Assembly (NCBI GenBank): GCA_013204155.1 | Contig: JABMOK010000186.1 | Location: forward strand, 16,210-80,209 | DNA: 64,000 nucleotides | Direction: 5' to 3' | Source of the DNA: Pseudohongiella sp. | Lineage (GTDB): Bacteria > Pseudomonadota > Gammaproteobacteria > Pseudomonadales > Pseudohongiellaceae | Shown here: one piece after another, positions 32,091 through 42,631 of the stretch | Numbering within the stretch: position 1 is the stretch's first letter | How the letters are laid out: each line of letters starts with the position of its first letter | The notes under the pieces: model-generated | What the model was told of the DNA's origin: nothing | Databases searched by the model: none | Seen by the model: only the letters and a program-made list of their open reading frames with translations | Made by a program: the position numbers and the translations under genes

Positions 32091-33005
32091 CTATTTTTTA
32101 GCCGGTTTGATTACCAATACATCGCAGGGGCAGTCTTCGAGAATTTTCTCCGCGGTGTTTCCGACGATGGCACGCTCCAGTACATTTCTTGAGAGGGCGC
32201 CTATTACCAGTATATTTGCCTTGACGGATTTTAGATAATTGACCAGGTGAGGAACAATCTCGCCGTAACTAAGCTCTATATTGTCTTCGGCAATATTATG
32301 ATCCTGCAACAGCTGTTTGATTTTTACTTCATGCTTATGCCGCATTTTTTCCAGACCGATAGTAGATTCGGAGCCTAAAGGAAACATGGTGCTGACAAAG
32401 GGGAAATAAGAATGGAATACATAGGGTGACTGCTGGAGTATGTCAGCGAATAGCTCGGTATGCTCGAGTAAGGAATGATCCAGGTGTGTCTGAACAGCTT
32501 TTCGGTGAAAGGGGTCAACTGCCGTTACTACGGCACCCTCGTCTTGCCACCCATTGGGCTTGACCAATAACAGGTCGGCGGGACATTTCCTGATTAAACG
32601 CCAGTCGGTGTTGGTAACCAGAGATCTCTCTATTACATTGTGCGTGTGTGTGCTCTTCATAACCAGATCGGGTTTGAGCGCCTTGGTCTGCTTTATGATG
32701 GCTTCGGCAAGGTGGTGGTGCTCGGCGAACACCGAATTCACCTCAATCTCTTCCTTGCCAAATTCATCGCTCAGATCCGCCAACAGCTTCTTGTAATGTT
32801 GCTCGAACAGCTGGCGTTGTTGCTCGAAGAAATCACCATCCATTCCCTCATAGACGTAAGAATGGTCGGTCAGCGAGTTCTCATTGTTGATAAAAAGCGT
32901 AATCCTGGCCTTGCATGCCTTAGCCACCAGCTTTGCCCGGTCTACGACGAAATCTCGATCCACGGTAGGATCTATCACCACTAATATGTTCTCGATAGTC
33001 TGCAT
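32091..33005 (-). CDS. Universal stress protein, tandem domain
   Basis: LVIGALSRNVLERAIVGNTAEKILEDCPCDVLVIKP. Confidence 0.9.
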   Translation of the reverse strand: MQTIENILVVIDPTVDRDFVVDRAKLVAKACKARITLFINNENSLTDHSYVYEGMDGDFFEQQRQLFEQHYKKLLADLSDEFGKEEIEVNSVFAEHHHLAEAIIKQTKALKPDLVMKSTHTHNVIERSLVTNTDWRLIRKCPADLLLVKPNGWQDEGAVVTAVDPFHRKAVQTHLDHSLLEHTELFADILQQSPYVFHSYFPFVSTMFPLGSESTIGLEKMRHKHEVKIKQLLQDHNIAEDNIELSYGEIVPHLVNYLKSVKANILVIGALSRNVLERAIVGNTAEKILEDCPCDVLVIKPAKK

Positions 33006-33124
33006 AATTTCCTGTTCTTGAGCCTTAGTTCCCTAAAGTGGTGGCAGTCATGATAATCATCTAAGGGCGAAGAAACCACTACAAGTCAACAAATCCTATT
33101 GTTAGAGTTTTGCTCACAGGCTTA

Positions 33125-33138
33125 TTGATCCAAATCAA
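33125..33138 (-). promoter_or_regulatory. Consensus FNR/Anr box between usp (minus) and cytochrome-like lipoprotein (plus)
   Basis: TTGATccaaATCAA, exact match to TTGATnnnnATCAA. Confidence 0.75.
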
Positions 33139-33356
33139 CGAGTCGAATCTGTCCTTTTCCATACTGGTGGAGGAGTATTCCCCTTCAAGGCTATTCCCCG
33201 TCAATCAATACGAAACTCGAAACCAGCCGCGTAATCAATTAAGATACGGGTCGTCGAACAGGAAAGGGTAGTATAAAGACTGGTCTTGGTAGAGGCGCTA
33301 ATTGAGAAGCGGGAAAGGGGAAGAAAAGGCGCATGGAAAAGCAAAGGGGGACGTGT

Positions 33357-33848
33357 ATGAAATTGATTTCAGGATTTATCACAATAGCACTGTTATCGAC
33401 ATGTTCAGGCCCGCGGGAGGGTGCCGGTAGCTCTTCATCGCCACGGGTGAACATCCCGTTTACTCCGGATATTAGTATCAACGAAGTCATGGTTGCGCAA
33501 ATTGATCATGCCGCTCACTTTATTTGGAATGCTGCGAATCCTGCTAATGCGGCATCGGCGATTGATTGGCAGGAAGTCGAGCACCACGCGATTCAGTTAA
33601 TCGCCAGTCGAAGCGCAATCAGCATGGGTGGTACCGGAGTCAATGATGCTATGTGGATCGCTCAGACGTCCTGGCGTGAATATGTCAACATGCTGAACAA
33701 CGCCAGTTTGCTGGCGTTGGAAAGCGCCCGCCAGCAGGACGTGGCGCAATTGTCCCGGGCCGGTGATCTGCTTGTCGAGTCTTGTGAATTATGCCACCGG
33801 CAATACAAGCCAGCGATACCCACCGAAGGCTTTACTCACCCGCACTAA
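33357..33848 (+). CDS. Lipoprotein with C-terminal CxxCH haem-binding motif (cytochrome c'-like)
   Basis: Lipobox ALLSTCSG; LLVESCELCHRQYKP. Confidence 0.7.
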   Translation: MKLISGFITIALLSTCSGPREGAGSSSSPRVNIPFTPDISINEVMVAQIDHAAHFIWNAANPANAASAIDWQEVEHHAIQLIASRSAISMGGTGVNDAMWIAQTSWREYVNMLNNASLLALESARQQDVAQLSRAGDLLVESCELCHRQYKPAIPTEGFTHPH

Positions 33849-33851
33849 TGC

Positions 33852-35000
33852 TCAGCTGGCATTTTTAATCATATTGCGCGCGATGATGAGTTGCTGAATC
33901 TGGCTGGTGCCTTCGTATAAACGGAACAAGCGCACATCGCGATAGAATCGTTCCACAGCATACTCGGACATATAACCGGCGCCGCCATGTATTTGTACTG
34001 CTCGGTCCGCTACCCGACCCACCATCTCGGTGGCAAATAATTTGCAGGCCGACGATTCGGTGCTGACATTTTCACCGTTATCCCGTTTGCGGGCGGTCTC
34101 CTCGGTCATGCATTTAGCGGCATAGGTCTCTGTTTGAGAATCGGCCAACATGGCCTGAATTAATTGTTGCTCGGCGAGCGGCTTGCCGAATTGTTTACGC
34201 TGCATCGCATATTCCAGGGCATCATCTATCAGACGCTGCGCAACACCCACACTGAGACCTGAAATATGCAGTCGGCCTCGATCCAGCACTTTCATGGCGG
34301 TAATAAAACCCTCGCCTTCTTCACCGATGATATTTTCAGCCGGAACCGGACAGTCTTCGAATATCACATCGCAAGTCAGTGAGCCTGATTGTCCCATCTT
34401 CTTATCTATTGCTCCCAGGCTGATCCCCGGTGAGCTTTTCTCGACGATAAAAGATGAGATGCCGCGAGCACCTTTAATGTCCGGGTTGGTTCTGGCCATG
34501 ACATTGAAGGTATCTGCCACGGGGGCATTGGTAATAAAGCGTTTTGTACCATTGAGAATGTAATGATCGCCTTCACGCCTGGCGCTGGTCTTTAGCGCGG
34601 CGGCATCGGAGCCTGCTTCCGGTTCCGTCAGACAGAAACAGCTAATCCATTCGCCGGTGGCATATTTAGGCAGGTACTTCTGTTTTTGCTGTTCGCTGCC
34701 GCTAAAAATAATGGCGGCAGAACCAATGCCATTGTTGGTGCCGATGATCGACCGGAATGCAGGGGATGTACGTCCCAGCGCGATAGCCACCTGAATCTCT
34801 TCTTCCATGGTAAGACCGAGACCGCCATACTGTTCAGGAATAGTCAGGCCAAACAGGCCCAGCGCCTTCATCTCTGCCAGGATATCGTCCGGGAGTTTGG
34901 CTTCCTCCGCCAGTTGCTTCTCTGCCGGGATGAGTCTTTCCCGCACGAAGCGTTCAATTATGTCGACAAGTTGTGTGAGAGTTTCCTGATCGCGAATCAT
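33852..35000 (-). CDS. Acyl-CoA dehydrogenase
   Basis: CFCLTEPEAGSDAAALKTSARR...RKQFGKPLAEQQLIQAMLADSQT...QIHGGAGYMSEYAVERFYRDVR. Confidence 0.92.
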   Translation of the reverse strand: MIRDQETLTQLVDIIERFVRERLIPAEKQLAEEAKLPDDILAEMKALGLFGLTIPEQYGGLGLTMEEEIQVAIALGRTSPAFRSIIGTNNGIGSAAIIFSGSEQQKQKYLPKYATGEWISCFCLTEPEAGSDAAALKTSARREGDHYILNGTKRFITNAPVADTFNVMARTNPDIKGARGISSFIVEKSSPGISLGAIDKKMGQSGSLTCDVIFEDCPVPAENIIGEEGEGFITAMKVLDRGRLHISGLSVGVAQRLIDDALEYAMQRKQFGKPLAEQQLIQAMLADSQTETYAAKCMTEETARKRDNGENVSTESSACKLFATEMVGRVADRAVQIHGGAGYMSEYAVERFYRDVRLFRLYEGTSQIQQLIIARNMIKNAS

Positions 35001-35324
35001 TGCCTGGCTGCCTGCTTCCGTGTCTGTGAAAATGAGCGACTAAACTAGCATAAGGCAGGATTTTATGCGACTGCACGCACCGGATTCGCTGGTTTGAGGT
35101 TCAATTCCACCGCTCAATTCCCTATGCTAGAATGGCCAACCTTGTTTCACGGCAGCGCCGTTGAAGACGGGGAAAGCTATTGGCTCCAGGGGGAATCCAG
35201 TAGCGTCTGTTGCTAACACCATAGCGCGAGGGGCAGTCATAAGGGCTGGTGCCCGGTTTTTGCTATCACTCCTCCAAAATTATTTGCCAGTTAATAAGTT
35301 TAGCCATCACTTAGAGAGTAAACC

Positions 35325-36545
35325 ATGTCTGATAACACACTCACCGATGCCTTTATCTACGATGGTGGACGCACCGCCTTTGGTCGCCATGGGGGAGCAC
35401 TGTCTCCAGTCCGCCCGGATGATCTATTGGCCCATGTTATTAAAACCGTAGTCGAGCGAAATCCATTTGTGGCCCAGGATTATGAAGATGTCATCATAGG
35501 TAATACCAATGGTGCCGGCGAAGATTGTCGTAATGTTGCAAGATTTGCGCTGCTGCGTGCTGGCATGCCTACTTCGGTGGCCGGTTTAACGGTCAATCGT
35601 CTCTGCGGATCTGGCTTGGCCGCCACTCTGGATGCGGCTCGGGCGGTGAGAGTTGGAGAGGGGGATTTATTTGTAGCCGGTGGCGTCGAATCAATGAGCC
35701 GCGCGCCTTTAATATTATCCAAGGCGCAATCGGCTTTTGATCGTGGCCAGCAAATAGCAGACAGCACTCTGGGGGCACGTTTTACCAATCCCGCCTATGC
35801 GGCCGCCTATGGCAATGACACGATGCCGCAGACGGCAGACAATATTGCCAGCGAGCTGGGTATTTCCCGAGCCGATAGCGATGGGTTCGCGGCGGCTTCT
35901 CAAGCCAGGTACGAAGCGGCCAGAGGTGACGGTTTCTTCAAAGATGAAATTATTCCCATCGAAGTGCCCCAGGGCCGCAAGAAACCCGCGCTGGTGGTTG
36001 ATGCCGACGAGCATCCACGACCATCATCCAATCTTCAGGCCTTAAGCGGATTGCGCGCCCTGTTCGAAGACGGCGTGGTAACCGCGGGCAATGCCTCCGG
36101 TATTAACGATGGCGCCGCCGCCTTGATTGTCGGCAATGCCGCTATCGGTGAAAAATTTGGGCTGCAGCCAAGAGTGAGAATTATTGCCGGCGCCGTCGCT
36201 GGCGTTGAGCCAAGAGTGATGGGTCTGGGTCCGGTGTTTGCTATACGTAAAGCGCTGGCTCGGGCCAATTTGCAATTGTCGGATATGGATATCATCGAGA
36301 TCAATGAAGCCTTCGCCTCACAGGTGTTGGGTTGCCTTAAGATGCTGGAAGTGGATTTCACTGATTCCCGGGTTAATCCCAATGGGGGTGCTATCGCGCT
36401 AGGTCATCCGCTGGGGGCTTCCGGGGCAAGAATCGCCGTTACTGCCATGCGTCAGCTGGAAAGAACCGGCGGCAGATATGCGGCGATCAGTCTTTGCATC
36501 GGTATCGGACAAGGGGTGGCGGCAATATTGGAACGGGTTGAATAA
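35325..36545 (+). CDS. Thiolase (acetyl-CoA C-acyltransferase)
   Basis: VNRLCGSGLAATLDAARA...GGVESMSRAP...NPNGGAIALGHPLGASGARI. Confidence 0.92.
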   Translation: MSDNTLTDAFIYDGGRTAFGRHGGALSPVRPDDLLAHVIKTVVERNPFVAQDYEDVIIGNTNGAGEDCRNVARFALLRAGMPTSVAGLTVNRLCGSGLAATLDAARAVRVGEGDLFVAGGVESMSRAPLILSKAQSAFDRGQQIADSTLGARFTNPAYAAAYGNDTMPQTADNIASELGISRADSDGFAAASQARYEAARGDGFFKDEIIPIEVPQGRKKPALVVDADEHPRPSSNLQALSGLRALFEDGVVTAGNASGINDGAAALIVGNAAIGEKFGLQPRVRIIAGAVAGVEPRVMGLGPVFAIRKALARANLQLSDMDIIEINEAFASQVLGCLKMLEVDFTDSRVNPNGGAIALGHPLGASGARIAVTAMRQLERTGGRYAAISLCIGIGQGVAAILERVE

Positions 36546-36633
36546 ATCAGATTAAGCCAAGGCCCTGAAACAGGATTCAAATGAGTCACACTGGCGATCA
36601 AGTCAGCCATACAAAGAATTAAAAGGAATCAAT

Positions 36634-38742
36634 ATGTCGAATGTAGTGAGCTACGAATTAATTGAAAACATTGCCGTGATCAGCGTCAATAGCCCACCCG
36701 TCAATGCCTTGTCTCAGGCGGTACGGGAAGGGATATTGAATGCGGTTACCACGGCACAGACGGATGCTTCTGAAGCCATTGTGCTGCGCTGTGAGGGGAG
36801 CACCTTTATCGCCGGTGCGGATATCACAGAGTTTGGCAAACCACCGATGGAACCTGGCTTGCCGGTGGTGCTTGACGCCATCGAAAATTCCAGCAAACCG
36901 GTTATCGCGGCCATCCATGGCACGGCGCTCGGCGGTGGGTTCGAGGTATCACTTGCCTGTCATTACCGCTGTGGGATTGCTTCGGCGAAGGTGGGCTTGC
37001 CTGAAGTGAAGCTGGGCCTGTTGCCAGGCGCCGGTGGCACACAGCGGGTTCCTCGCCTGGCAGGTGTTAAGGCGGCGCTGGAGATGATTACCACAGGGAA
37101 TCCGGTCGCGGCAGGCAAGGCCCACGAGATGGGCCTGATAGATGAGCTTATTCAAGGTGACGATTTAAAGGCCGGCGCGATTCACTACGCGAAACAGCTG
37201 CTGGAGTCCGGCGCGCCACTTAAACGAGTTCGTGACATCACTATCGATCCGGCGACGGTCGAGCCAGGATTTTTTGCGGCCGCACGGAAGAAACTTGCCT
37301 TGCGCGCCCGTGGTCAGATTGCACCCGACAAGATTGTTTCCTGTATCGAAGCCGCCGTTAATCTGCCAATGGATCAGGGTCTGGAAAGAGAGAGGGAACT
37401 GTTTCGTGAATTAGTGACCTCGCCAGAGTCGGCGGCAATGCGGCATATCTTTTTTGCCGAGCGCCAGGCCGCGAAGATCAAGGATTTACCCAAAGATACT
37501 CCCGTACGGGATATCAAGAAGGTCGCAATTATTGGTGGCGGCACCATGGGCGGGGGCATAGCCATGTGTTTCGCCAATGTGGGTATCCCGGTTTTGATGC
37601 TGGAGATTAATGACGAAGCCTTGCAGCGCGGCATGAACATTATCAACAAGAATTACAAGATCACGGTGCAGAAAGGCAAACTGGATCCCAACAAAATGCA
37701 GGATCTTCTCGATCTGATCACAGGAACAACCAATTACGCTGATCTTGGCGATGTTGATCTGGTGATAGAAGCCGTGTTTGAAAACCTTGAACTAAAGAAA
37801 GAAATTTTCGCCAAGCTCGATGGTGTCTGTAAGCAGGGTGCGATTCTGGCAAGCAACACCTCCTATCAGGACATTAATGCCATAGCCGAAGCCACCAGTA
37901 GACCCGAAGACGTTCTGGGTATGCACTTTTTTAGTCCGGCCAATGTAATGAAGTTGCTGGAAGTGGTTCGCGGTGAGAAGACGGCGGACGATGTGCTAGC
38001 CACCTCAATGCAGATCGGCAAGAAGATTGGCAAAGTCTGCGCGTTATCGAGGGTCTGTTATGGCTTCATCGGTAATCGTATGTTGGGTGGCTATGGCCGC
38101 GAAGCGCAGATGCTACTCATGGACGGCTGTACGCCGGCGCAGGTCGACTCGGCGCTGGAAAAATTTGGCATGGCGATGGGACCCTTGGCTATGGGCGATC
38201 TTGCCGGACTCGATGTGGGTTATAAGGCCCGTCAGGCGAGAACAGATCTGCCGGACGATGCAAAACTGTATCGCGTGGGTACGCTACTGGTTGAGATGGG
38301 CCGACATGGACAGAAAACCGGTTCCGGTTTTTACAAGTATGATGCAGAGACGCGCAAGCGCATGTCCGACCCGGAAGTAGAGGCCATGATCAAAGCGGAG
38401 GCAGCAAAGATTGGGGTCGAACAACGGGATATTTCCGAGCAAGAAATTATACAGCGCTGCCTTTATCCGTTGATAAACGAAGGGGCGCTTATTCTCGAAG
38501 AAGGCATTGCACAGCGACCCGGCGATATCGATGTGGTGTATGTATTCGGCTATGCTTTTCCCGCCGCGAAGGGTGGGCCAATGCACTACGCCGATCATAT
38601 TGGGTTAAAAAATGTTTATGACAAGATCTGTGAATTTCGTGATCGCGACGGTGGCGAGCAATATTGGAAGCCTGCGCCGTTACTCGAAAAGCTGGCAAGG
38701 GAAGGCAAGACCTTCGCCGAATGGGGCGCGGAACAGGGTTAG
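36634..38742 (+). CDS. 3-hydroxyacyl-CoA dehydrogenase/enoyl-CoA hydratase fusion (FadJ/FadB-like)
   Basis: Crotonase N-term (AGADITEFGK...GTALGGGFE) plus HCDH (VAIIGGGTMGGGIAMCF...GMHFFSPANVMKLLEVVRG). Confidence 0.92.
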   Translation: MSNVVSYELIENIAVISVNSPPVNALSQAVREGILNAVTTAQTDASEAIVLRCEGSTFIAGADITEFGKPPMEPGLPVVLDAIENSSKPVIAAIHGTALGGGFEVSLACHYRCGIASAKVGLPEVKLGLLPGAGGTQRVPRLAGVKAALEMITTGNPVAAGKAHEMGLIDELIQGDDLKAGAIHYAKQLLESGAPLKRVRDITIDPATVEPGFFAAARKKLALRARGQIAPDKIVSCIEAAVNLPMDQGLERERELFRELVTSPESAAMRHIFFAERQAAKIKDLPKDTPVRDIKKVAIIGGGTMGGGIAMCFANVGIPVLMLEINDEALQRGMNIINKNYKITVQKGKLDPNKMQDLLDLITGTTNYADLGDVDLVIEAVFENLELKKEIFAKLDGVCKQGAILASNTSYQDINAIAEATSRPEDVLGMHFFSPANVMKLLEVVRGEKTADDVLATSMQIGKKIGKVCALSRVCYGFIGNRMLGGYGREAQMLLMDGCTPAQVDSALEKFGMAMGPLAMGDLAGLDVGYKARQARTDLPDDAKLYRVGTLLVEMGRHGQKTGSGFYKYDAETRKRMSDPEVEAMIKAEAAKIGVEQRDISEQEIIQRCLYPLINEGALILEEGIAQRPGDIDVVYVFGYAFPAAKGGPMHYADHIGLKNVYDKICEFRDRDGGEQYWKPAPLLEKLAREGKTFAEWGAEQG

Positions 38743-38755
38743 ATTGCCTCAATTT

Positions 38756-38839
38756 ACTCGCAGGTAACTACTCGCAAGTAATCAGTCGCAAGCAATCAGT
38801 CGCAAGTAATCAGTCGCAAGTACGTAGTCGCAAGTGAAG
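38756..38839. repeat. Tandem repeat, 14 bp x 6 (agtcgcaagtaatc)
   Basis: Units 38756-38769 ... 38826-38839. Confidence 0.92.
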
Positions 38840-38924
38840 GCGCCGAGAATAGTCTTGAACTCAATCCCGGCGCCGTTGACTATTCAACTAGCAGAATACT
38901 TTAGCTGTTTATACAAGAGAGTTA

Positions 38925-39977
38925 ATGATGATTTCATACCAAACTACAACACCCGGAGCGCCGCTGTTACGCGTCGAGTCTCCGACACCGGAACCGACCG
39001 GCACTGAAGTACTTCTGAAGACCGTGTCCTGTGGCGTATGCCATTCTGATATTCATATGCATGACGGTGTTTTTAATCTTGGCAATGGCAAGCAGCTGGA
39101 AGTGCACAGCGAAGGCATGGTGCTTGGGCATGAAATATTTGGCGAAGTTGTCGCGCTTGGCCCGGATGCTGAAAACGTGAAGATAGGCGATCGCCGGGTG
39201 GTGTATCCCTGGATAGGCTGTGGTAATTGTGCGGCCTGTAATCGTGGCGAAGAACAGTTGTGCACCCCAGGAAGAGCGCTAGGCATTGTAGTGCATGGGG
39301 GGTTTTCTGATCATGTCATGATTCCTCACAGCCGTTATTTGTTTGATGGAGGGGATATAGCGGATTCCCTGGCGGCGACCTATGCCTGTTCAGGACTGAC
39401 AGCCTACAGCGCTTTGAAAAAACTCGGCGAACTACATGCGGATGATGAGGTAGTCATTATCGGAGCCGGTGGTGTTGGCATGATGGCTATTCAGATTGCC
39501 CTGTCGGCGATGAATATTGACCCGATCGTTGTCGATATAGACGAAGCAAAATTGCAGGCCGCCAGAGAGCTTGGCGTTACTCGAACCTTTAATTCATCGG
39601 ATCCGCAAACGGCAAGGGAAATTCGCAAGGTAAGCGGTGGTGCCTATGGGGTGCTGGATTTCGTTGGTGCCGAAGCGACCGTTAACTATGGGCTGGGCTG
39701 TTTACGCAAAGGCGGCATGTTGGTAATTATTGGCCTGTATGGCGGCGCATTAAATATTCCAATTCCCTTCATTCCGATGAATGCACGTATTATCCAGGGT
39801 AGCTATGTGGGTACGCCAGAGGATATGGGTGAGTTAATGGCGTTGGTACGAGCCGGCAAGGTCGCGCCCATTGAGATTCATGAAAGGCCGATGTCGGAAG
39901 CCAATCAAGCGCTGGTAGATTTAAAGGCGGGCAAGGTTCAGGGACGGCAAGTACTGATGAATGACGAGTACTTGTAG
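38925..39977 (+). CDS. Zinc-dependent alcohol dehydrogenase family protein
   Basis: CGVCHSDIHMHDG...GHEIFGEV...GCGNCAACNRGEEQLC. Confidence 0.92.
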   Translation: MMISYQTTTPGAPLLRVESPTPEPTGTEVLLKTVSCGVCHSDIHMHDGVFNLGNGKQLEVHSEGMVLGHEIFGEVVALGPDAENVKIGDRRVVYPWIGCGNCAACNRGEEQLCTPGRALGIVVHGGFSDHVMIPHSRYLFDGGDIADSLAATYACSGLTAYSALKKLGELHADDEVVIIGAGGVGMMAIQIALSAMNIDPIVVDIDEAKLQAARELGVTRTFNSSDPQTAREIRKVSGGAYGVLDFVGAEATVNYGLGCLRKGGMLVIIGLYGGALNIPIPFIPMNARIIQGSYVGTPEDMGELMALVRAGKVAPIEIHERPMSEANQALVDLKAGKVQGRQVLMNDEYL

Positions 39978-40020
39978 GTCAGATACCCATGGTTAGTAAT
40001 TGCGGGCTGGCAGCCAAGTG

Positions 40021-40111
40021 CCAGAACTACTCGCCAGAACTACTCACCAGAACTACACGCCAGAACTACTCACCAGAACTACACGCCAGAACTACACGCC
40101 AGAACTACACC
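40021..40111. repeat. Tandem repeat, 13 bp x 7 (ccagaactacacg)
   Basis: Seven contiguous units differing only in the last three bases; ends ~19 bp before the next start codon. Confidence 0.95.
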
Positions 40112-40129
40112 GAATAGAGGAGTCCCGAT

Positions 40130-41359
40130 TTGTCGGCAGTAAGCGAATTTCAAGCAAGCACTCGAGCATGGCTGGAGCAAAATTGTCCGGCGTCCATGCG
40201 CACACCCATGGTGCAGGAAGAAATTGTCTGGGGTGGACGCAATGCGACTTTTGCCAATCCGGACAGTAAGCTGTGGTTGCAACGCATGGCAGAAAAAGGC
40301 TGGACCTGTCCAGGCTGGCCGGCGGAATATGGCGGCGGTGGGCTGGATAAAGAACAGACCATCATTCTCAGTCAGGAACTGGCGCGCATTAATGCCCGAC
40401 CGGCACTCACCAGCTTTGGTATTAGCATGTTGGGCCCGGTGCTATTGGAATACGCCAGTCACCAACAGAAGATGGCATTTATCCCTCAGATTGTTCGCGG
40501 CGAAATTCGTTGGTGTCAGGGCTATTCCGAACCTGGCGCGGGATCAGATCTGGCGAGCCTTGGTACCCGGGCGGAGTTGCAGGGGGATTATTATCTGATC
40601 AACGGCTCCAAAGTCTGGACCTCCTATGCCGACAAGGCGGACTGGATTTTCTGTCTGGTGCGCACCGACACCGAAGTACCCAAACATTCAGGCATCAGTT
40701 TTATCTTGTTCGATATGGCGAGTGAAGGGGTCTCAACCCGGCCTATTCAATTGATTAGTGGCTCATCACCCTTCTGTGAAACCTTCTTCGATGATGTGAA
40801 AGTTCCCGCTGGCAATTTGGTAGGCCGCCTGAATGAAGGCTGGACCATCGCCAAGCGCTTGCTGCAGCATGAGCGCACCATGATTTCCAGTTTTGGCCTG
40901 GCCAGTGGTCAGTCCGATCGCGGCGGCACCACTTCGACGGTGGCGAGTATCGAGGGTGCGGCCATGCACTATCGTGGTGATACGGATAAATTGTCAGATC
41001 CGGTGCTGCGTGACCAGATCGCACAATTCAAAATCGACAGCGAAGCTTTTGCCTATACCTCGCAGCGCTCGGTTGAAGAATCGAAACAGGGACAGGGGCC
41101 AAATGCCACCTCTTCGATGTTGAAAAATTATGGTTGCGAGCTTAACAAGCGACGTTATGAGTTATTGCTACGGGCCATCGGCAGCCAGGGTCTTGGTTGG
41201 GAAGGCGAAGGTTTTAATCCTGAAGAGTTGCAAGTGACGCGTGAGTGGCTACGCTCCAAGGCCAATTCGATCGAGGGCGGTACCTCGGAAGTTCAGCTCA
41301 ATATCATCGCCAAGCGTGTTCTGGGTTTGCCAGACATTTTGAGTATGAGCAAGCGATAG
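40130..41359 (+). CDS. Acyl-CoA dehydrogenase (TTG start)
   Basis: GYSEPGAGSDLASLGTRAELQGDYYLINGSKVWTSYADKADWIFCLVRT; intact paralogue of 15049..16248. Confidence 0.9.
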   Translation: MSAVSEFQASTRAWLEQNCPASMRTPMVQEEIVWGGRNATFANPDSKLWLQRMAEKGWTCPGWPAEYGGGGLDKEQTIILSQELARINARPALTSFGISMLGPVLLEYASHQQKMAFIPQIVRGEIRWCQGYSEPGAGSDLASLGTRAELQGDYYLINGSKVWTSYADKADWIFCLVRTDTEVPKHSGISFILFDMASEGVSTRPIQLISGSSPFCETFFDDVKVPAGNLVGRLNEGWTIAKRLLQHERTMISSFGLASGQSDRGGTTSTVASIEGAAMHYRGDTDKLSDPVLRDQIAQFKIDSEAFAYTSQRSVEESKQGQGPNATSSMLKNYGCELNKRRYELLLRAIGSQGLGWEGEGFNPEELQVTREWLRSKANSIEGGTSEVQLNIIAKRVLGLPDILSMSKR

Positions 41360-41398
41360 TCGCGCTAACAGAATGCGTAAGAGGCAAACGAAAACACA

Positions 41399-42547
41399 AT
41401 GGCTTTAACACTTAACCAAGATCAGCAATTATTGAAAGATTCGGCGCAGAGTTTCTGCCAACACAATGCGCCTGTTTCGATGTTACGAAAATTGAGAGAC
41501 AGCAAAGATAGTGACGGCTTTGATCGGCAGCTATGGCAGCAGATGATCGAACTGGGCTGGGCAGGAATGGCGATTCCCGAGGCCTACGGCGGATTCGATT
41601 TTGGTTATGGCGGTCTCGGTGTAGTGCTCGAGGAGACTGGCCGCACGCTGGTAAGCTCGCCACTGATCTCGACTGTGCTGGTGGCGGCGACGGTAATCAA
41701 TGAATTGGGTAGCGAGCAACAAAAACAGGACTTGCTGCCTAAAATTGTAGCCGGAGAATTACTCATAGCCCTGGCGCTGGACGAACAAACCAGTCATGCG
41801 CCAAAGCGTATTGCTACCACGGCGAGTAAGTCCGGCACAGATTATATACTTAATGGCCGCAAGACCTTCGTGCTCGATGGGCATGTTGCACAGCAGCTTA
41901 TCGTGGTGGCACGCACTTCCGGCGAGACAGACAGCGAAGCAGGTATTAGCCTGTTTCTGCTGGACAGCAATGCCGAGGGGGTGAACTGTCAGCGCAGCTG
42001 GATGGTAGATAGCCGTAACTCGGCGCAGCTGGAATTCGTCAATGTTAAGCTTGGCGCGAATGCCCTGCTGGGCGAACTGGATAAGGGCTTCGACGGGCTG
42101 GATCGGGCGCTGGACGTGGCTCGCATTGGCATTGCCGCGGAAATGCTGGGCAGCATACAGACGGTGTTCGAGAGTATTCTGCAATACCTCAAACAGCGAG
42201 AACAGTTTGGTGTGTTGATCGGCTCCTTTCAGGGCCTGCAACACCGCGCTGCCGAGATGTACAGCGAGATTGAGCTGTGCAAGTCTGCGGTGCGCGCGGC
42301 ACTGGCTGGACTGGACGATCCGCAGAAGAGCCGGATTGAAATCGCTGTGCTTGCCAGCGTTGCCAAGGCTAAATTATCTGAAGTGTTTTTTCTGGTGAGT
42401 AATGAAGGAATTCAGATGCACGGCGGCATCGGCATGACCGATGAATTTGATATCGGATTTTTTATCAAGCGCGCAAGAGTGGCTCAGCAGTATCTGGGCG
42501 ATGCGGTATTTCACCGTGATCGCTATGCCACACTGAATAATTTTTAA
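41399..42547 (+). CDS. Acyl-CoA dehydrogenase
   Basis: LKQREQFGVLIGSFQGLQHRAAEMYSEIEL...QMHGGIGMTDEFDIGFFIKRARV. Confidence 0.9.
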   Translation: MALTLNQDQQLLKDSAQSFCQHNAPVSMLRKLRDSKDSDGFDRQLWQQMIELGWAGMAIPEAYGGFDFGYGGLGVVLEETGRTLVSSPLISTVLVAATVINELGSEQQKQDLLPKIVAGELLIALALDEQTSHAPKRIATTASKSGTDYILNGRKTFVLDGHVAQQLIVVARTSGETDSEAGISLFLLDSNAEGVNCQRSWMVDSRNSAQLEFVNVKLGANALLGELDKGFDGLDRALDVARIGIAAEMLGSIQTVFESILQYLKQREQFGVLIGSFQGLQHRAAEMYSEIELCKSAVRAALAGLDDPQKSRIEIAVLASVAKAKLSEVFFLVSNEGIQMHGGIGMTDEFDIGFFIKRARVAQQYLGDAVFHRDRYATLNNF

Positions 42548-42631
42548 CAGCTATTTTTAAGATCTGTTTTTTTAAAACGTGTAGTGTTCAATGCTATCCC
42601 ATTTAAACGCCCAGGCTAGTGAGACCAAGTC

